Shown here piece after piece: positions 16,908 through 26,329 of a stretch of 64,000 nucleotides of DNA. Below the pieces are notes generated by a model. That model was not told the DNA's origin. It searched no databases and saw only the letters and a list, made by a program, of their open reading frames with translations. This DNA is from Rhodobacter sp. (GTDB lineage: Bacteria > Pseudomonadota > Alphaproteobacteria > Rhodobacterales > Rhodobacteraceae). Numbering within the stretch: the stretch's first letter is position 1; each line of letters opens with the position of its first letter. The DNA lies in NCBI GenBank assembly GCA_027484985.1, contig JAIXRW010000005.1, forward strand, positions 95,378-159,377, read 5' to 3'. A program made the translations under genes and the position numbers.

Positions 16908-19010
16908 CTACCTTGTGAAGGCCTGAACATTGCCTGCATCCACGTTCAGGATATTGCCCGTGGATTTTGCCGACAGGTCCGAGGCAAGGAAATAGGCGGC
17001 TTCCGCGATATCCTCGGGCAGGACCGAGCGTTTGAGCATCGAGCGTTGGCGATACATTTCCTCAAGCCCTTCCTTGTCGGTCTTGTAGGTGCTGGCGCGC
17101 TGGTCCAGCCATTCGCCCGACCAGATTTTCGACCCCTTGAGCACCGCATCGGGGTTGACCACGTTGACGCGGATGCCCGCCTCGGCGCCTTCGAGTGCAA
17201 GGCAGCGGGCAAGGTGAATCTCGGCCGCCTTGGCGGTGCAATAGGCCGAAGCGTTGGGGCTGGCGGCAAGGCCGTTCTTTGATGCCACGAACACCACCGC
17301 GCCGCCGATGGCTTGGGCGCGGAACAGTTTGAACGCTTCGCGGCTGACAAGGAAATAGCCGGTGGACAGGATGTCCATGTTCTTGTTCCACAGGGCGAGG
17401 CTGGTTTCCTCGATGGGTGCCGACGAGGCGATGCCGGCGTTCGACACGAGGATGTCGAGCCCGCCGAATTCAACCGCCGTCTGGGCATAGGCGGCCAGAA
17501 CGGCGGCTTCGTCGGTGACGTTCATCAGCACCGTGCGGACCACATCGCGGCCATGGCGGCTGGACAGGTTGTCGGCGGTGGCTTTCAGCGCGGCCTCGTC
17601 GATATCGGCCAGCATGACGCAGGCGCCTTCGCGCAGGTAGCGTTCGGCGCAGGCCGACCCGATGCCGCCCGCCCCGCCGGTGACAAAGGCCACGCGACCG
17701 GCCAGCGATTTGGGTTTGGGCATGCGTTGCAGCTTTGCCTCTTCCAGCAGCCAGTATTCGATATCGAAGGCTTCCTGTTCGGGCAGGCCGCAATATTCCG
17801 AAACCGTATCGGCCCCGCGCATCACGTTGATGGCGTTGACGTAGAATTCACCCGAGATGCGGGCCGTGGCCTTGTCCTTGGCAAAAGTGATCATGCCGAC
17901 ACCGGGGACGAGGTAAACCACCGCGTTGGGGTCGCGCAGGGGGGGGCTGTCGGGGCGTTTGCAGCGGTCGTAATAGGCGGCGTAGCCTTTGCGGTAATCT
18001 TCCACCTGCCCTGCCAGTGCGGCAAGGGTGGCATCCACATCCGGTTTCGCGGGATTGAAGCCCACCACCAGCGGGCAGATTTTCGTTCGCAGGAAATGGT
18101 CGGGGCAGGATGTGCCAAGTGCTGCGAGGGGTTTGAGTTTGGCCGAATTGACGAATTCCAGCACGGCGGGCTGGTCGTCGAAATGGCCGACCATGCGGTG
18201 ATCGGCGGAAATCATGCCGCGGATGGCGGGCATCAGGCGGGCGGCCACGGCGCGGCGGTCGGCTTGGGGCAGGCTGTGCGCCACGGCGCCGCCGAAGATG
18301 GGTTTGCCCGCGGTTTCGGATGCGAACCAGTCCATCGCCTTTTGGATGATTGCCAGCGTCAGGTCGTAGCAGGCTTTCGCGTCATCATCCCATGTGAACA
18401 GGCCATGGCTTTCCAAGACCACGCCCTTGGCGGCGGGGTTTTCCAGACAGAATTTTTCAAGCCACAGGCCCAGTTCGAAACCGGGCCGCTTCCATGGCAG
18501 CCAGCCGATTTCGCCGCCGAAAATCTGTTGCGTCAGTTCCTTGGAGTTTTTTGACGCGGCGATGGCGATGATCGCGTCAGGATGCATGTGATCGACATGT
18601 TTTTTCGGCACATAGGCGTGCAGCGGGGTGTCGATGGATGCGGCGCGGGCGTTGAGGTTGAAGGTGCAATGGGGCAGCAGACCGACCATGTCATCTTCCA
18701 TATGCACGCCCTTGTAGATGCCTTTCAGGGCGCGCAGCTTGTCCATGTAGAGCGTGGCGAAACCGTCCATCTTGATAGAGCCCACATCGCCGCCCGACCC
18801 CTTGACCCACAGCACCTCGACCGCGGCACCTGTCAGCGGATCGGTTTCCGTTACCTTCGCGGAAGTGTTGCCGCCGCCGTAATTGGTGATGCGCATGTCA
18901 GACCCCAGCAGGTTCGACCGGTACAGCAGCTTTTCCGGCTCGGTCATGCCTTTGGCGCGGGTGTCGTCCCACTGGTTGATCAGCCGGGAACCGGCGGCGG
19001 CGTTGGTCAT
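16908..19010 (-). CDS. rhaD: Bifunctional rhamnulose-1-phosphate aldolase / lactaldehyde dehydrogenase (RhaD)
   Basis: A 700-residue fusion: the N-terminal half is a class II aldolase (GGNTSAKVTETDP, the Zn-His region YVPKKHVDHMHPDAI, VLESHGLFTWDDD), and the C-terminal half is a short-chain dehydrogenase (GRVAFVTGGAGGIGSACAE, active-site SPNASAYCTAKAAE). It cleaves rhamnulose-1-phosphate to DHAP and L-lactaldehyde, and the SDR half is proposed to oxidise the lactaldehyde. The ATG at 19010 has CGGAGGG 6 bases upstream. The SDR Tyr/Lys pair (YCTAK) is present. First gene of rhaDI, next to the phased hexamer array. Confidence 0.95.
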   Translation of the reverse strand: MTNAAAGSRLINQWDDTRAKGMTEPEKLLYRSNLLGSDMRITNYGGGNTSAKVTETDPLTGAAVEVLWVKGSGGDVGSIKMDGFATLYMDKLRALKGIYKGVHMEDDMVGLLPHCTFNLNARAASIDTPLHAYVPKKHVDHMHPDAIIAIAASKNSKELTQQIFGGEIGWLPWKRPGFELGLWLEKFCLENPAAKGVVLESHGLFTWDDDAKACYDLTLAIIQKAMDWFASETAGKPIFGGAVAHSLPQADRRAVAARLMPAIRGMISADHRMVGHFDDQPAVLEFVNSAKLKPLAALGTSCPDHFLRTKICPLVVGFNPAKPDVDATLAALAGQVEDYRKGYAAYYDRCKRPDSPPLRDPNAVVYLVPGVGMITFAKDKATARISGEFYVNAINVMRGADTVSEYCGLPEQEAFDIEYWLLEEAKLQRMPKPKSLAGRVAFVTGGAGGIGSACAERYLREGACVMLADIDEAALKATADNLSSRHGRDVVRTVLMNVTDEAAVLAAYAQTAVEFGGLDILVSNAGIASSAPIEETSLALWNKNMDILSTGYFLVSREAFKLFRAQAIGGAVVFVASKNGLAASPNASAYCTAKAAEIHLARCLALEGAEAGIRVNVVNPDAVLKGSKIWSGEWLDQRASTYKTDKEGLEEMYRQRSMLKRSVLPEDIAEAAYFLASDLSAKSTGNILNVDAGNVQAFTR

Positions 19011-19047
19011 GGCATCCCTCCGTTTGCGCGGGGCCCACCCTGCGCTT

Positions 19048-19157
19048 TGGTCAAGCTTTGTGACCACTGCTTGGCAATGTCAATCAAAAACGATCATAAC
19101 CAATCATGCTGCACCTGCATAATGATTGAAGTGATCGAAAATGATTGACAGTGATTG
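19048..19157. promoter_or_regulatory. rhaD-rhaR divergent control region with phased hexamer array
   Basis: Seven hexamers of the type TGATTG/TGATCG lie in two opposed arrays. On the plus strand CAATCA, CGATCA, CAATCA sit at 19081, 19091 and 19101; TGATTG, TGATCG, TGATTG, TGATTG sit at 19123, 19132, 19142 and 19152. Spacing is 9-10 bases, so all are nearly on one DNA face. The hexamers at 19081 and 19142 each overlap a TTGACA in opposite directions (19083-19078 minus, 19145-19150 plus), matching -35 positions for rhaD and rhaR. A separate inverted repeat TGGTCA-N7-TGACCA lies at 19048-19066. RhaR (DeoR family) is the obvious candidate ligand. Confidence 0.65.
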
Positions 19158-19192
19158 GAAACAACGGCAGCGTGATCGGTAGGGAGGACAGC

Positions 19193-19999
19193 ATGCACGA
19201 AAGCGAAAGGCACAGAATCATCCTGTCGGCGGTGCAGGAACGCCCCGTGGCCACGGTGGGCGATCTGGTCACGCTGACCGGCGCGTCGGAAGCGACGGTG
19301 CGCCGCGATATCGCCACGCTGCATGTCGCCAAAAAGCTGCGCCGCGTGCGGGGCGGGGCGGAATCGATCGCGCCGCCGAATTTCGTTGGCATCAATGCCC
19401 GCCCCTTCAGCATGGACGAAGGCATCCGCATCGCGGAAAAACGCGCCATCGCGCGGGCGGCGGTCGATCTGTGCGAGGATGGATCGCCCATCATCATCAA
19501 TGGCGGGACCACGACCTTCCAGATGGTGCATCCGCTGACGGCCAAGCGGTTGCAGGTGTTCACCAACAGCTTTCCCATCGCGGAACATCTGCTGAAACAT
19601 TCGAAGAATACGGTGCTGCTGCCTGCGGGTGCGATTTACCGCGAACAGAACATCATCCTGTCGCCGTTCAACGATGACGGGTCATCGCATTTCTGGGCGC
19701 GGCGCATGTTCATGGGGTGCCGTGGCCTTGGCCCGCTTGGGCTGATGGAGGGCGACCCGTTGCTGATACAGGCCGAACAGAAGCTGATCGGTCAGGCGGA
19801 CGAATTGGTGGTGCTGGCCGACAGCACCAAATTTGCCAAGCGGTCGAGCATGGTGCTGTGCGCGCTTTCGCGCATCCATACCGTGATCACCGACGAAGGA
19901 ATTTCCGACCGCGATGCAGCGATGCTGGAAGCGGCGGATGTACGGCTGATCGTGGCGCAGGTCGGCGCCACGGACAGACAGACGGCCGCGCAGGGATAG
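19193..19999 (+). CDS. rhaR: DeoR family transcriptional regulator of rhamnose catabolism
   Basis: A 268-residue DeoR/GlpR-type regulator: helix-turn-helix RPVATVGDLVTLTGASEATVRRDIATL, then a wing (RVRGGAE), and a sugar-phosphate-binding DeoR C-domain (DGSPIIINGGTTTFQM, VFTNSFPIAEHL, and LVVLADSTKF). The start at 19193 follows AGGGAGGA by 5 bases; the ORF-track start 16 codons upstream is less likely and would run into the operator array. First gene of rhaRSTPQUK, as in Rhizobium leguminosarum. It probably represses both divergent transcripts until a rhamnose intermediate binds. Confidence 0.9.
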   Translation: MHESERHRIILSAVQERPVATVGDLVTLTGASEATVRRDIATLHVAKKLRRVRGGAESIAPPNFVGINARPFSMDEGIRIAEKRAIARAAVDLCEDGSPIIINGGTTTFQMVHPLTAKRLQVFTNSFPIAEHLLKHSKNTVLLPAGAIYREQNIILSPFNDDGSSHFWARRMFMGCRGLGPLGLMEGDPLLIQAEQKLIGQADELVVLADSTKFAKRSSMVLCALSRIHTVITDEGISDRDAAMLEAADVRLIVAQVGATDRQTAAQG

Positions 20000-20042
20000 G
20001 CGCGGACGAAAGATAAAGACCGAAACGCTCAGGGAGGAACAC

Positions 20043-21032
20043 ATGAGCATACTTCGCAAGGCACTGACCACGGCGGCACTTGCCACCGCGCTGATCGCCA
20101 CCGGGGCCCATGCCGAAACCAAGCGCATCGCGCTGGTCGTCAAGGCGCTGGGCATCGGCTTCTTCGAAGCGGCCAACAAGGGCGCGGAAGAAGCGGCCAA
20201 GGAACTGGGGGATGTGGAAATCATCTATACCGGCCCGACCGACACCACTGCCGAAGGCCAGATCGAGGTGATCAACAGCCTGATCGCGCAGGGCGTGGAT
20301 GCCATCGCCGTTTCCGCCAACGACCCCGACGCGCTGGTTCCGGCCCTGAAAAAGGCGATGGACCGCGGCATCACCGTAATTTCGTGGGATTCGGGCGTGG
20401 CCAAGGACGGCCGCATGATGCACCTGAACCCGTCGTCTTCGGCGCTGATCGGCAATACCATCATCAAGCTGGCTGCCGACCATATGGACGCGCCCGGCGA
20501 TGTGGCGATCCTGTCGGCCACCTCGACCTCGACCAACCAGAACACCTGGATCGAAGAGGCCAAGAAGGTTCTGCCGAACTATCCGAACGTGAACCTTGTG
20601 GCGACCGTCTATGGTGACGACCTTGCCGACAAATCCTATCGCGAGGCGCAGGGCCTGATCCAGACCTATCCGAACCTGAAGGCGATCATCGCGCCGACGA
20701 CCGTGGGTATTCTGGCGGCAAGCCAAGCCGTGACCGATGCCGGCAAGATCGGGGCGATCAACGTGACGGGCCTTGGCCTGCCGTCGGAAATGGCGGGCGC
20801 GGTGGAATCGGGGGCGACCATTTCCTTCGCCATCTGGAACCCGATTGACCTGGGCTATGCCGCGACCATGCTGGCCTACAACATCGCAAACGGGGCCAAG
20901 GCCGAGCCGGGCGCCGAAATTCCGATGGGCCGGATGGGCAGCGCCAAGCTGGATGACAACAACGAAGCGGCCATGTCGGACCCCTTCACCTATGACAAGT
21001 CGAACATCGAACAGTTCAAGTCGATCTTCTGA
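20043..21032 (+). CDS. rhaS: Rhamnose ABC transporter substrate-binding protein
   Basis: A 329-residue periplasmic binding protein of the ribose/autoinducer class with a clear Sec signal peptide (KALTTAALATALIATGAHA, cleavage after AHA). The mature part has VVKALGIGFFEAANKGAEEA, PTDTTAEGQIEVINSLIAQG and AIAVSANDPDAL. AGGGAGGAA lies just upstream of the ATG. Together with rhaT, P and Q it forms a complete rhamnose importer. Confidence 0.93.
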   Translation: MSILRKALTTAALATALIATGAHAETKRIALVVKALGIGFFEAANKGAEEAAKELGDVEIIYTGPTDTTAEGQIEVINSLIAQGVDAIAVSANDPDALVPALKKAMDRGITVISWDSGVAKDGRMMHLNPSSSALIGNTIIKLAADHMDAPGDVAILSATSTSTNQNTWIEEAKKVLPNYPNVNLVATVYGDDLADKSYREAQGLIQTYPNLKAIIAPTTVGILAASQAVTDAGKIGAINVTGLGLPSEMAGAVESGATISFAIWNPIDLGYAATMLAYNIANGAKAEPGAEIPMGRMGSAKLDDNNEAAMSDPFTYDKSNIEQFKSIF

Positions 21033-21093
21033 CGCACTTGCCTTGGGCCGCCCCCGTGCGGCCCAAGGCCCCCTTGCAAGACGGGACCAGCCC

Positions 21094-22611
21094 ATGACCG
21101 CCGCCCCCCTGCCCCCGCAGCCCGTGCTGCGCCTGTCGGGCATATCGAAATCCTTTCCCGGCGTGCGCGCCCTGTCGGACGTTCAGCTTGACCTTTACGC
21201 AGGGCAGGTGACCGCGCTGATCGGTGAAAATGGCGCGGGCAAATCCACCATCGTCAAGGTGCTGACCGGCATATACCAGCCCGATGCGGGCCGGATCGAG
21301 GTGGATGGGGCACAGGTGCAATTTCCCACCGCCGATGCCGCGGCGCGTGCGGGTGTGACGGCGATCCATCAGGAAACGGTGCTGTTTGACGAATTGACCG
21401 TGGCCGAGAACATCTTTCTGGGCCATGCGCCGCGCACGCGCCTTGGTCTGATCGACTGGGTAGCGATGGAGGCGCAGGCGCGGGCGTTGCTGGACCGGAT
21501 CGGGGCCGATCTTGACCCGAGGCTGACCTTGCGCGAATTGGGCATCGCGTCGAAACACCTTGTCGCCATTGCGCGCGCGCTTTCGATCGATGCGCGGGTT
21601 GTCATCATGGACGAACCGACCGCCGCGCTGAGCCACAAGGAAATTCACGAGCTTTACGAACTGGTCGAACGGTTGAAGGCCGAGGGAAAGGCCATCCTGT
21701 TCATCTCTCACAAGTTTGACGAGATTTTCCGCATCGCGGACCGCTATACCGTGTTCCGCGATGGGGCCTTTATCGGCGCGGGGGCCATGGCCGATGTGAC
21801 CGAGGGGCAGTTGGTGCAGATGATGGTCGGCCGTTCGGTGGACCAGATCTTCCCCAAACGCGCCCATAACATCGGGGCGCCCGTGCTGACCGTGGCCGGA
21901 TACAGCCACCCGACCGAGTTCGAGGACATCAACTTTACCCTGCATCGTGGCGAAATCCTTGGGTTTTACGGCCTTGTCGGGGCCGGACGGTCCGAGGTGA
22001 TGCAGGCGTTGTTCGGCATCACCAAACCGTCAAAGGGCGCCTGCCGCATTGGCGACGGGGTGGCCGTGATCCGGTCAACCGCCGAGGCCATCGCGCAGGG
22101 CATTGTCTATGTGCCCGAGGATCGGGGCAAACAGGGCGCGGTCAAGGGATTGCCGATCTTCCAGAATGTCACCCTGCCCTCGCTTTCGCGCACATCGCGC
22201 GGCGGGTTCTTGCGGATGGCGGAAGAGTTCAAGCTGGCGCGCGATTACACGCGGCGGCTGGATTTGCGGGCGGCGAGCCTTGATCAGGATGTGGGGCTTT
22301 TGTCGGGGGGCAACCAGCAGAAGGTGGTGATCGCCAAATGGCTGGCGACCAAGCCCCGCGTCATCATTCTGGACGAACCGACCAAGGGCATCGACATCGG
22401 ATCGAAGGCGGCGGTGCATGACTTCATGGCCGAACTGGCCGCCGAAGGGTTGGCCGTGATCATGGTTTCCAGCGAAATCCCCGAAATCCTTGGCATGTCG
22501 GACCGCGTGATCGTCATGCGCGAAGGCCGGATTGCCGCCGAACTCACCGGGTCGGACATGACCCCCGAACGACTGGTCCGCGCCGCTGCGGGCATTGCCG
22601 AGGCCGCATGA
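21094..22611 (+). CDS. rhaT: Rhamnose ABC transporter ATP-binding protein (double ATPase)
   Basis: A 505-residue sugar ABC ATPase with two nucleotide-binding domains, as in RbsA. The first has Walker A GENGAGKST and Walker B VVIMDEPTAALS with switch FISHKFDEIF. The second domain has degenerate Walker A (GLVGAGRSEVM), signature LLSGGNQQK and Walker B VIILDEPTKGID. The degenerate second Walker A is normal for this family. The start MTAAPLPPQP at 21094 is chosen; the upstream ORF extension lies in rhaS. Its stop overlaps rhaP (ATGA). Confidence 0.93.
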   Translation: MTAAPLPPQPVLRLSGISKSFPGVRALSDVQLDLYAGQVTALIGENGAGKSTIVKVLTGIYQPDAGRIEVDGAQVQFPTADAAARAGVTAIHQETVLFDELTVAENIFLGHAPRTRLGLIDWVAMEAQARALLDRIGADLDPRLTLRELGIASKHLVAIARALSIDARVVIMDEPTAALSHKEIHELYELVERLKAEGKAILFISHKFDEIFRIADRYTVFRDGAFIGAGAMADVTEGQLVQMMVGRSVDQIFPKRAHNIGAPVLTVAGYSHPTEFEDINFTLHRGEILGFYGLVGAGRSEVMQALFGITKPSKGACRIGDGVAVIRSTAEAIAQGIVYVPEDRGKQGAVKGLPIFQNVTLPSLSRTSRGGFLRMAEEFKLARDYTRRLDLRAASLDQDVGLLSGGNQQKVVIAKWLATKPRVIILDEPTKGIDIGSKAAVHDFMAELAAEGLAVIMVSSEIPEILGMSDRVIVMREGRIAAELTGSDMTPERLVRAAAGIAEAA

Positions 22612-23582
22612 ACCGTTTGCTCAAATCCCGCGAGGTGCTGCTGGCCCTTGCCATCCTTGCGCTGCTGGCGGTGATCGCCACGCGCTTTCCGGCCTTTATC
22701 GCGCCGGGGAACCTGACCAATGTGTTCAACGACACGGCACCGCTGATCATTCTGGCGCTGGGGCAGATGATCGTGATTTTGACGAAATGCATCGATCTGT
22801 CGGTGGCGGCCACGCTGGCCCTGTGCGGGATGGTGGCGGCGATGCTGGATGGCGCGGGGGTTCCGCTGGCGCTGATCCTGCCTGCGGCGCTGGTGCTGGG
22901 CGCGGCCCTTGGGGCGGTGAACGGGCTTTTGGTGTGGAAGGTCGATATTCCGCCCATCGTGGTGACGCTGGGCACGATGACGATCTATCGCGGGATCATC
23001 TTCCTGATTTCCGACGGGAGATGGATCAACGCCCACCAGATGACCGCCGGATTCAAGGATTTGCCGCGGACCGAGGTGCTGGGCCTGCATGTCATGTCGT
23101 GGATCGCGCTGGCGGTGATCGGGGGGGCTTATGTCCTTTTGAACCGCACGGCTTTGGGGCGCAGTTTCTTTGCCGTGGGTGGCAACCCGCATGCCGCCGT
23201 CTATACCGGCATCGATGTGGGGCGCATGCAGGCGGTGGCCTTTGTGCTGTCAGGCGCGCTGGCGGGGCTGACGGGCTATCTGTGGGTTGCGCGCTATGCG
23301 GTGGCCTATGTCGATGTGGCGGGCGGGTTCGAGCTGGATGTGGTGGCCGCCTGCGTGATCGGCGGGGTTGCCATCGCGGGGGGCGCGGGGTCGGTTGCGG
23401 GGGCGGTGCTGGGCGCGCTGTTTCTGGGCGTGATCAAGAACGCGCTTCCCGTCGTGGGCATTTCGCCCTTCTGGCAATTGGCGATTTCGGGCAGCGCCAT
23501 CATCATCGCGGTTGCCTTCAACGCGCGTCAGGGCCGCGCCCGTGGCCGCATCATCCTTAAATCCGCCGAGCACCGCGCATGA
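22608..23582 (+). CDS. rhaP: Rhamnose ABC transporter permease
   Basis: A 324-residue RbsC-family inner-membrane permease with about eight to ten hydrophobic segments. Diagnostic pieces are LTNVFNDTAPLIILALGQMIVILTK split over the second and third segments, CIDLSVAATLALCGMV, NGLLVWKVDIPPIVVTLGT and YTGIDVGRMQAVAFVLSGAL. It overlaps both neighbours by ATGA and is paired with rhaQ as a heterodimeric permease. Confidence 0.92.
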   Translation: MNRLLKSREVLLALAILALLAVIATRFPAFIAPGNLTNVFNDTAPLIILALGQMIVILTKCIDLSVAATLALCGMVAAMLDGAGVPLALILPAALVLGAALGAVNGLLVWKVDIPPIVVTLGTMTIYRGIIFLISDGRWINAHQMTAGFKDLPRTEVLGLHVMSWIALAVIGGAYVLLNRTALGRSFFAVGGNPHAAVYTGIDVGRMQAVAFVLSGALAGLTGYLWVARYAVAYVDVAGGFELDVVAACVIGGVAIAGGAGSVAGAVLGALFLGVIKNALPVVGISPFWQLAISGSAIIIAVAFNARQGRARGRIILKSAEHRA

Positions 23583-24571
23583 GTGACGCCAGCCATACCC
23601 CCCGCATCATTCCCGACCGGCTGACAAGCCCGCTGACCCGCGCCCTGCGGTCATGGGAGGCGCTGCTGGTCGTGGTTGCCGTGGCGGTGTTCATCGCCAA
23701 TTCCATCGCCTCGCCCTATTTCCTTGATGCGTGGAACCTGTCGGACGCGACCTTTAACTTTACCGAAAAGGCGATGATCGCCTTTGCCATGGCGATGCTG
23801 ATCATCGCGGGCGAGATCGACCTTTCGGTCGCCTCGATCATCGCGCTGGCCTCGACCGCGATGGGGATCGTGATGACGGCGGGTTTCGGCACGCCCGCCA
23901 TTGTGGCGACCGGCATCGGGGTGGGCGTGCTGTGCGGGGCGCTGAACGGGTTTTTCGTGGCGCGGCTTGGCCTGCCGTCAATCGTGGTGACCATCGGCAC
24001 GATGAGCCTGTTTCGCGGCATCAGCTATATCGTGCTGGGGGATCAGGCCTTTACCGGCTATCCCGACAGCTTCGCCTATTTCGGGCAGGGCTATGTCTGG
24101 TGGGTGTTCAGCTTTGAGCTGGTGCTGTTTGCCGCGCTGGCCTTGGGGTTCTATGTGCTGCTGCACCGCACGAATTTTGGCCGGTCGGTCTATGCCATCG
24201 GCAACAACCCCATGGCGGCGCTGTTTTCGGGCATCCGCGTGAACCGGGTGCGGTTCATCCTGTTCTTGCTGACGGGGCTGATGTCGGGGATTGCGGCGGT
24301 GTGCCTGACCTCGCGCCTTGGGTCCACCCGCCCGTCGATTGCGACGGGGATGGAGTTGGAGGTGGTCACGATGGTCGTGCTTGGCGGGGTAAACATCCTG
24401 GGCGGGTCGGGCACCATTCCGGGCGTGGTGCTGGCGGCGGTCATCATGGGGCTTGTCACCTTTGGGTTCGGGCTGCTCAATGTGCCGGGGATCGTGATGT
24501 CGATCTTTCTTGGCCTGCTGCTGATTGGCGTGATTGCCGTGCCCCGCCTGATTGCACGGATGAGGAGATGA
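23579..24571 (+). CDS. rhaQ: Rhamnose ABC transporter permease
   Basis: A 330-residue RbsC-type permease, homologous to Rha[41 protein letters not shown], and [20 protein letters not shown]. Start and stop overlap neighbours by ATGA; the coding sequence ends MRR, whose AGGAG codons also serve as the ribosome-binding site for rhaU. The order S-T-P-Q-U-K is that described for rhizobial rhamnose loci. Confidence 0.92.
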   Translation: MSDASHTPRIIPDRLTSPLTRALRSWEALLVVVAVAVFIANSIASPYFLDAWNLSDATFNFTEKAMIAFAMAMLIIAGEIDLSVASIIALASTAMGIVMTAGFGTPAIVATGIGVGVLCGALNGFFVARLGLPSIVVTIGTMSLFRGISYIVLGDQAFTGYPDSFAYFGQGYVWWVFSFELVLFAALALGFYVLLHRTNFGRSVYAIGNNPMAALFSGIRVNRVRFILFLLTGLMSGIAAVCLTSRLGSTRPSIATGMELEVVTMVVLGGVNILGGSGTIPGVVLAAVIMGLVTFGFGLLNVPGIVMSIFLGLLLIGVIAVPRLIARMRR

Positions 24572-24885
24572 TGCAGAAACACGCCTTCAAGATGCACCTG
24601 AACCCCGGTTGCGAGGCCGAGTATCGCAAGCGGCATGACGAGATATGGCCCGAACTGGTGGCGCTGCTGAAGGGCGCGGGGGTAAGCGATTATTCGATCC
24701 ATCTGGATGCCGAAACGAATACCCTGTTCGGCGTGCTGTGGCGCAGCGATGACCATGGCATGGATGATCTGCCGCAAAGCCCGGTGATGCAGCGCTGGTG
24801 GGCGCATATGGCCGATATCATGGCGACGAATGACAGGAACGAACCCCTGGCCACGCCGCTGCAACCCGTGTTCCACATGCCATGA
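24568..24885 (+). CDS. rhaU: L-rhamnose mutarotase
   Basis: A 105-residue dimeric alpha/beta barrel enzyme interconverting alpha and beta anomers of L-rhamnose (equivalent to E. coli RhaM). Signature parts are [20 protein letters not shown] with IWPEL, then [19 protein letters not shown] and [12 protein letters not shown]. Two ATGs are adjacent (24568, 24571); the first makes the ATGA overlap with rhaQ. The long ORF in the track is mostly rhaQ read in another frame. It overlaps rhaK by 4 bases. Confidence 0.93.
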   Translation: MMQKHAFKMHLNPGCEAEYRKRHDEIWPELVALLKGAGVSDYSIHLDAETNTLFGVLWRSDDHGMDDLPQSPVMQRWWAHMADIMATNDRNEPLATPLQPVFHMP

Positions 24886-26249
24886 GGCATATCGCCGTCA
24901 TCGACATCGGCAAGACCAATGCCAAGCTGGCGCTGGTCGATCTGGCCTTGCGGGCCGAGATTGCGGTGACCACGCGGCCCAACAGGGTGGTGGCAGCCCC
25001 CCCCTACCCCCATTTTGATACCGAGGGGCATTGGCAATTCCTGCTCGCCGCATTGCGCGATTTCCACGCGCAGCACGGGGTGGATGCGATTTCCGTCACC
25101 ACCCATGGCGCGGCGGCGGCGCTGCTGGCGGCGGACGGGTCGCTGGCGGCACCGGTGCTTGATTATGAACATACCGGTCCCGACGATCTGGCGGCCGAAT
25201 ATGACGCGCTGCGCCCGCCCTTTGCCGAAACCGGATCGCCGCGCCTGCCGATGGGGTTGAACCTTGGCGCGCAGTTGCATTGGCAATTCGCCACCGATCC
25301 CGCTTTGCGCGGGCGCACGGCGCATATCGTCACCTATCCGCAATACTGGGGCTTTCGCCTGACCGGACAGGTGGCGAGTGACGTGACCAGTATCGGCTGC
25401 CACACCGATCTGTGGAACCCGCATGAGGGGCGGTTTTCGGCGCTGGTGGACCGGCTGGGAATTGCGGGCAAGCTGGCGCGCACCCGCGCCTCGGGCGAGG
25501 TGCTGGGCACGGTTCTGCCTGCGGTTGCCGCTGCGACGGGCCTGCCTTTGGGGACGCCGGTTGCCACGGGGATCCATGACAGCAACGCCTCGCTTCTGCC
25601 GCATCTGGTGGACCGGCCGGCGCCGTTTGCGGTTGTCTCGACCGGGACATGGGTGATTTCGATGGCGGTGGGCGGGGCCAAGGTGCCGCTTGATCCGGCG
25701 CGCGATACGCTGGTGAATGTGAATGCCTTTGGCCAGCCGGTGCCATCGGCGCGGTTCATGGGCGGGCGGGAATACGAGATGCTGCGCCAGCCCGCCGCGC
25801 CGGATGACGGCGATCTGGCCGTCGTGCTGGAACAGGGGCTGATGCTGCTGCCCGCAACGCAACAAGGCAGCGGGCCTTTCCCGCAGGCGCGGGCGCGCTG
25901 GCATCCAGGCGAACCCGAAAGCCCCGCCCTGCGCGAGGTGGCCTTGGGCCATTACCTTGCGCTGATGACAGCCGAATGTCTGGCCATGATCGGGGCCGAA
26001 GGGCCGACGCTGGTGGAAGGGCCGTTCGGTCAGAACCGCTGGTTCACCGCGATGCTGGCGGCGGCAACGGGGCGGGCGGTTGCCACCTCGGCCTCGCAGA
26101 CAGGCACGGCGATCGGGGCGGCGCTGCTGTTCGGGGCTTCTGGCAGGGTGGACGCGGCGGCACCCGCAGGCGGAACCGGCGATCCGGTAAGGCAGGCGGC
26201 CTTGGCGCGGTTGGCGGACAGGTGGCGCCGCGCCTGCGCCGCGGGTTGA
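24882..26249 (+). CDS. rhaK: L-rhamnulokinase, FGGY family
   Basis: A 455-residue sugar kinase phosphorylating L-rhamnulose at C1. The ATPase-fold phosphate 1 motif is [15 protein letters not shown], followed by [10 protein letters not shown], the sugar site [12 protein letters not shown] and [13 protein letters not shown], and [15 protein letters not shown] with [15 protein letters not shown]. In R. leguminosarum the kinase is also needed for activity of the RhaSTPQ transporter. Last gene of the operon; a GTAAC-N4-GTTAC inverted repeat lies 43 bases beyond the stop, ahead of the next gene. Confidence 0.92.
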   Translation: MRHIAVIDIGKTNAKLALVDLALRAEIAVTTRPNRVVAAPPYPHFDTEGHWQFLLAALRDFHAQHGVDAISVTTHGAAAALLAADGSLAAPVLDYEHTGPDDLAAEYDALRPPFAETGSPRLPMGLNLGAQLHWQFATDPALRGRTAHIVTYPQYWGFRLTGQVASDVTSIGCHTDLWNPHEGRFSALVDRLGIAGKLARTRASGEVLGTVLPAVAAATGLPLGTPVATGIHDSNASLLPHLVDRPAPFAVVSTGTWVISMAVGGAKVPLDPARDTLVNVNAFGQPVPSARFMGGREYEMLRQPAAPDDGDLAVVLEQGLMLLPATQQGSGPFPQARARWHPGEPESPALREVALGHYLALMTAECLAMIGAEGPTLVEGPFGQNRWFTAMLAAATGRAVATSASQTGTAIGAALLFGASGRVDAAAPAGGTGDPVRQAALARLADRWRRACAAG

Positions 26250-26329
26250 GCGGCGCGCAACTTCTGCTTGCCCACCTTTGGAGTAGCGTGCTGTAACCAT
26301 TGTTACCAGGTTGCAACGGCGGAGTGCTT

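Noticed and set aside
19081-19157. Possible CRISPR-like direct repeats upstream of rhaR
   Set aside because: Units are only 6 bases with 9-10-base period and opposite orientations; this is an operator array, not a CRISPR.
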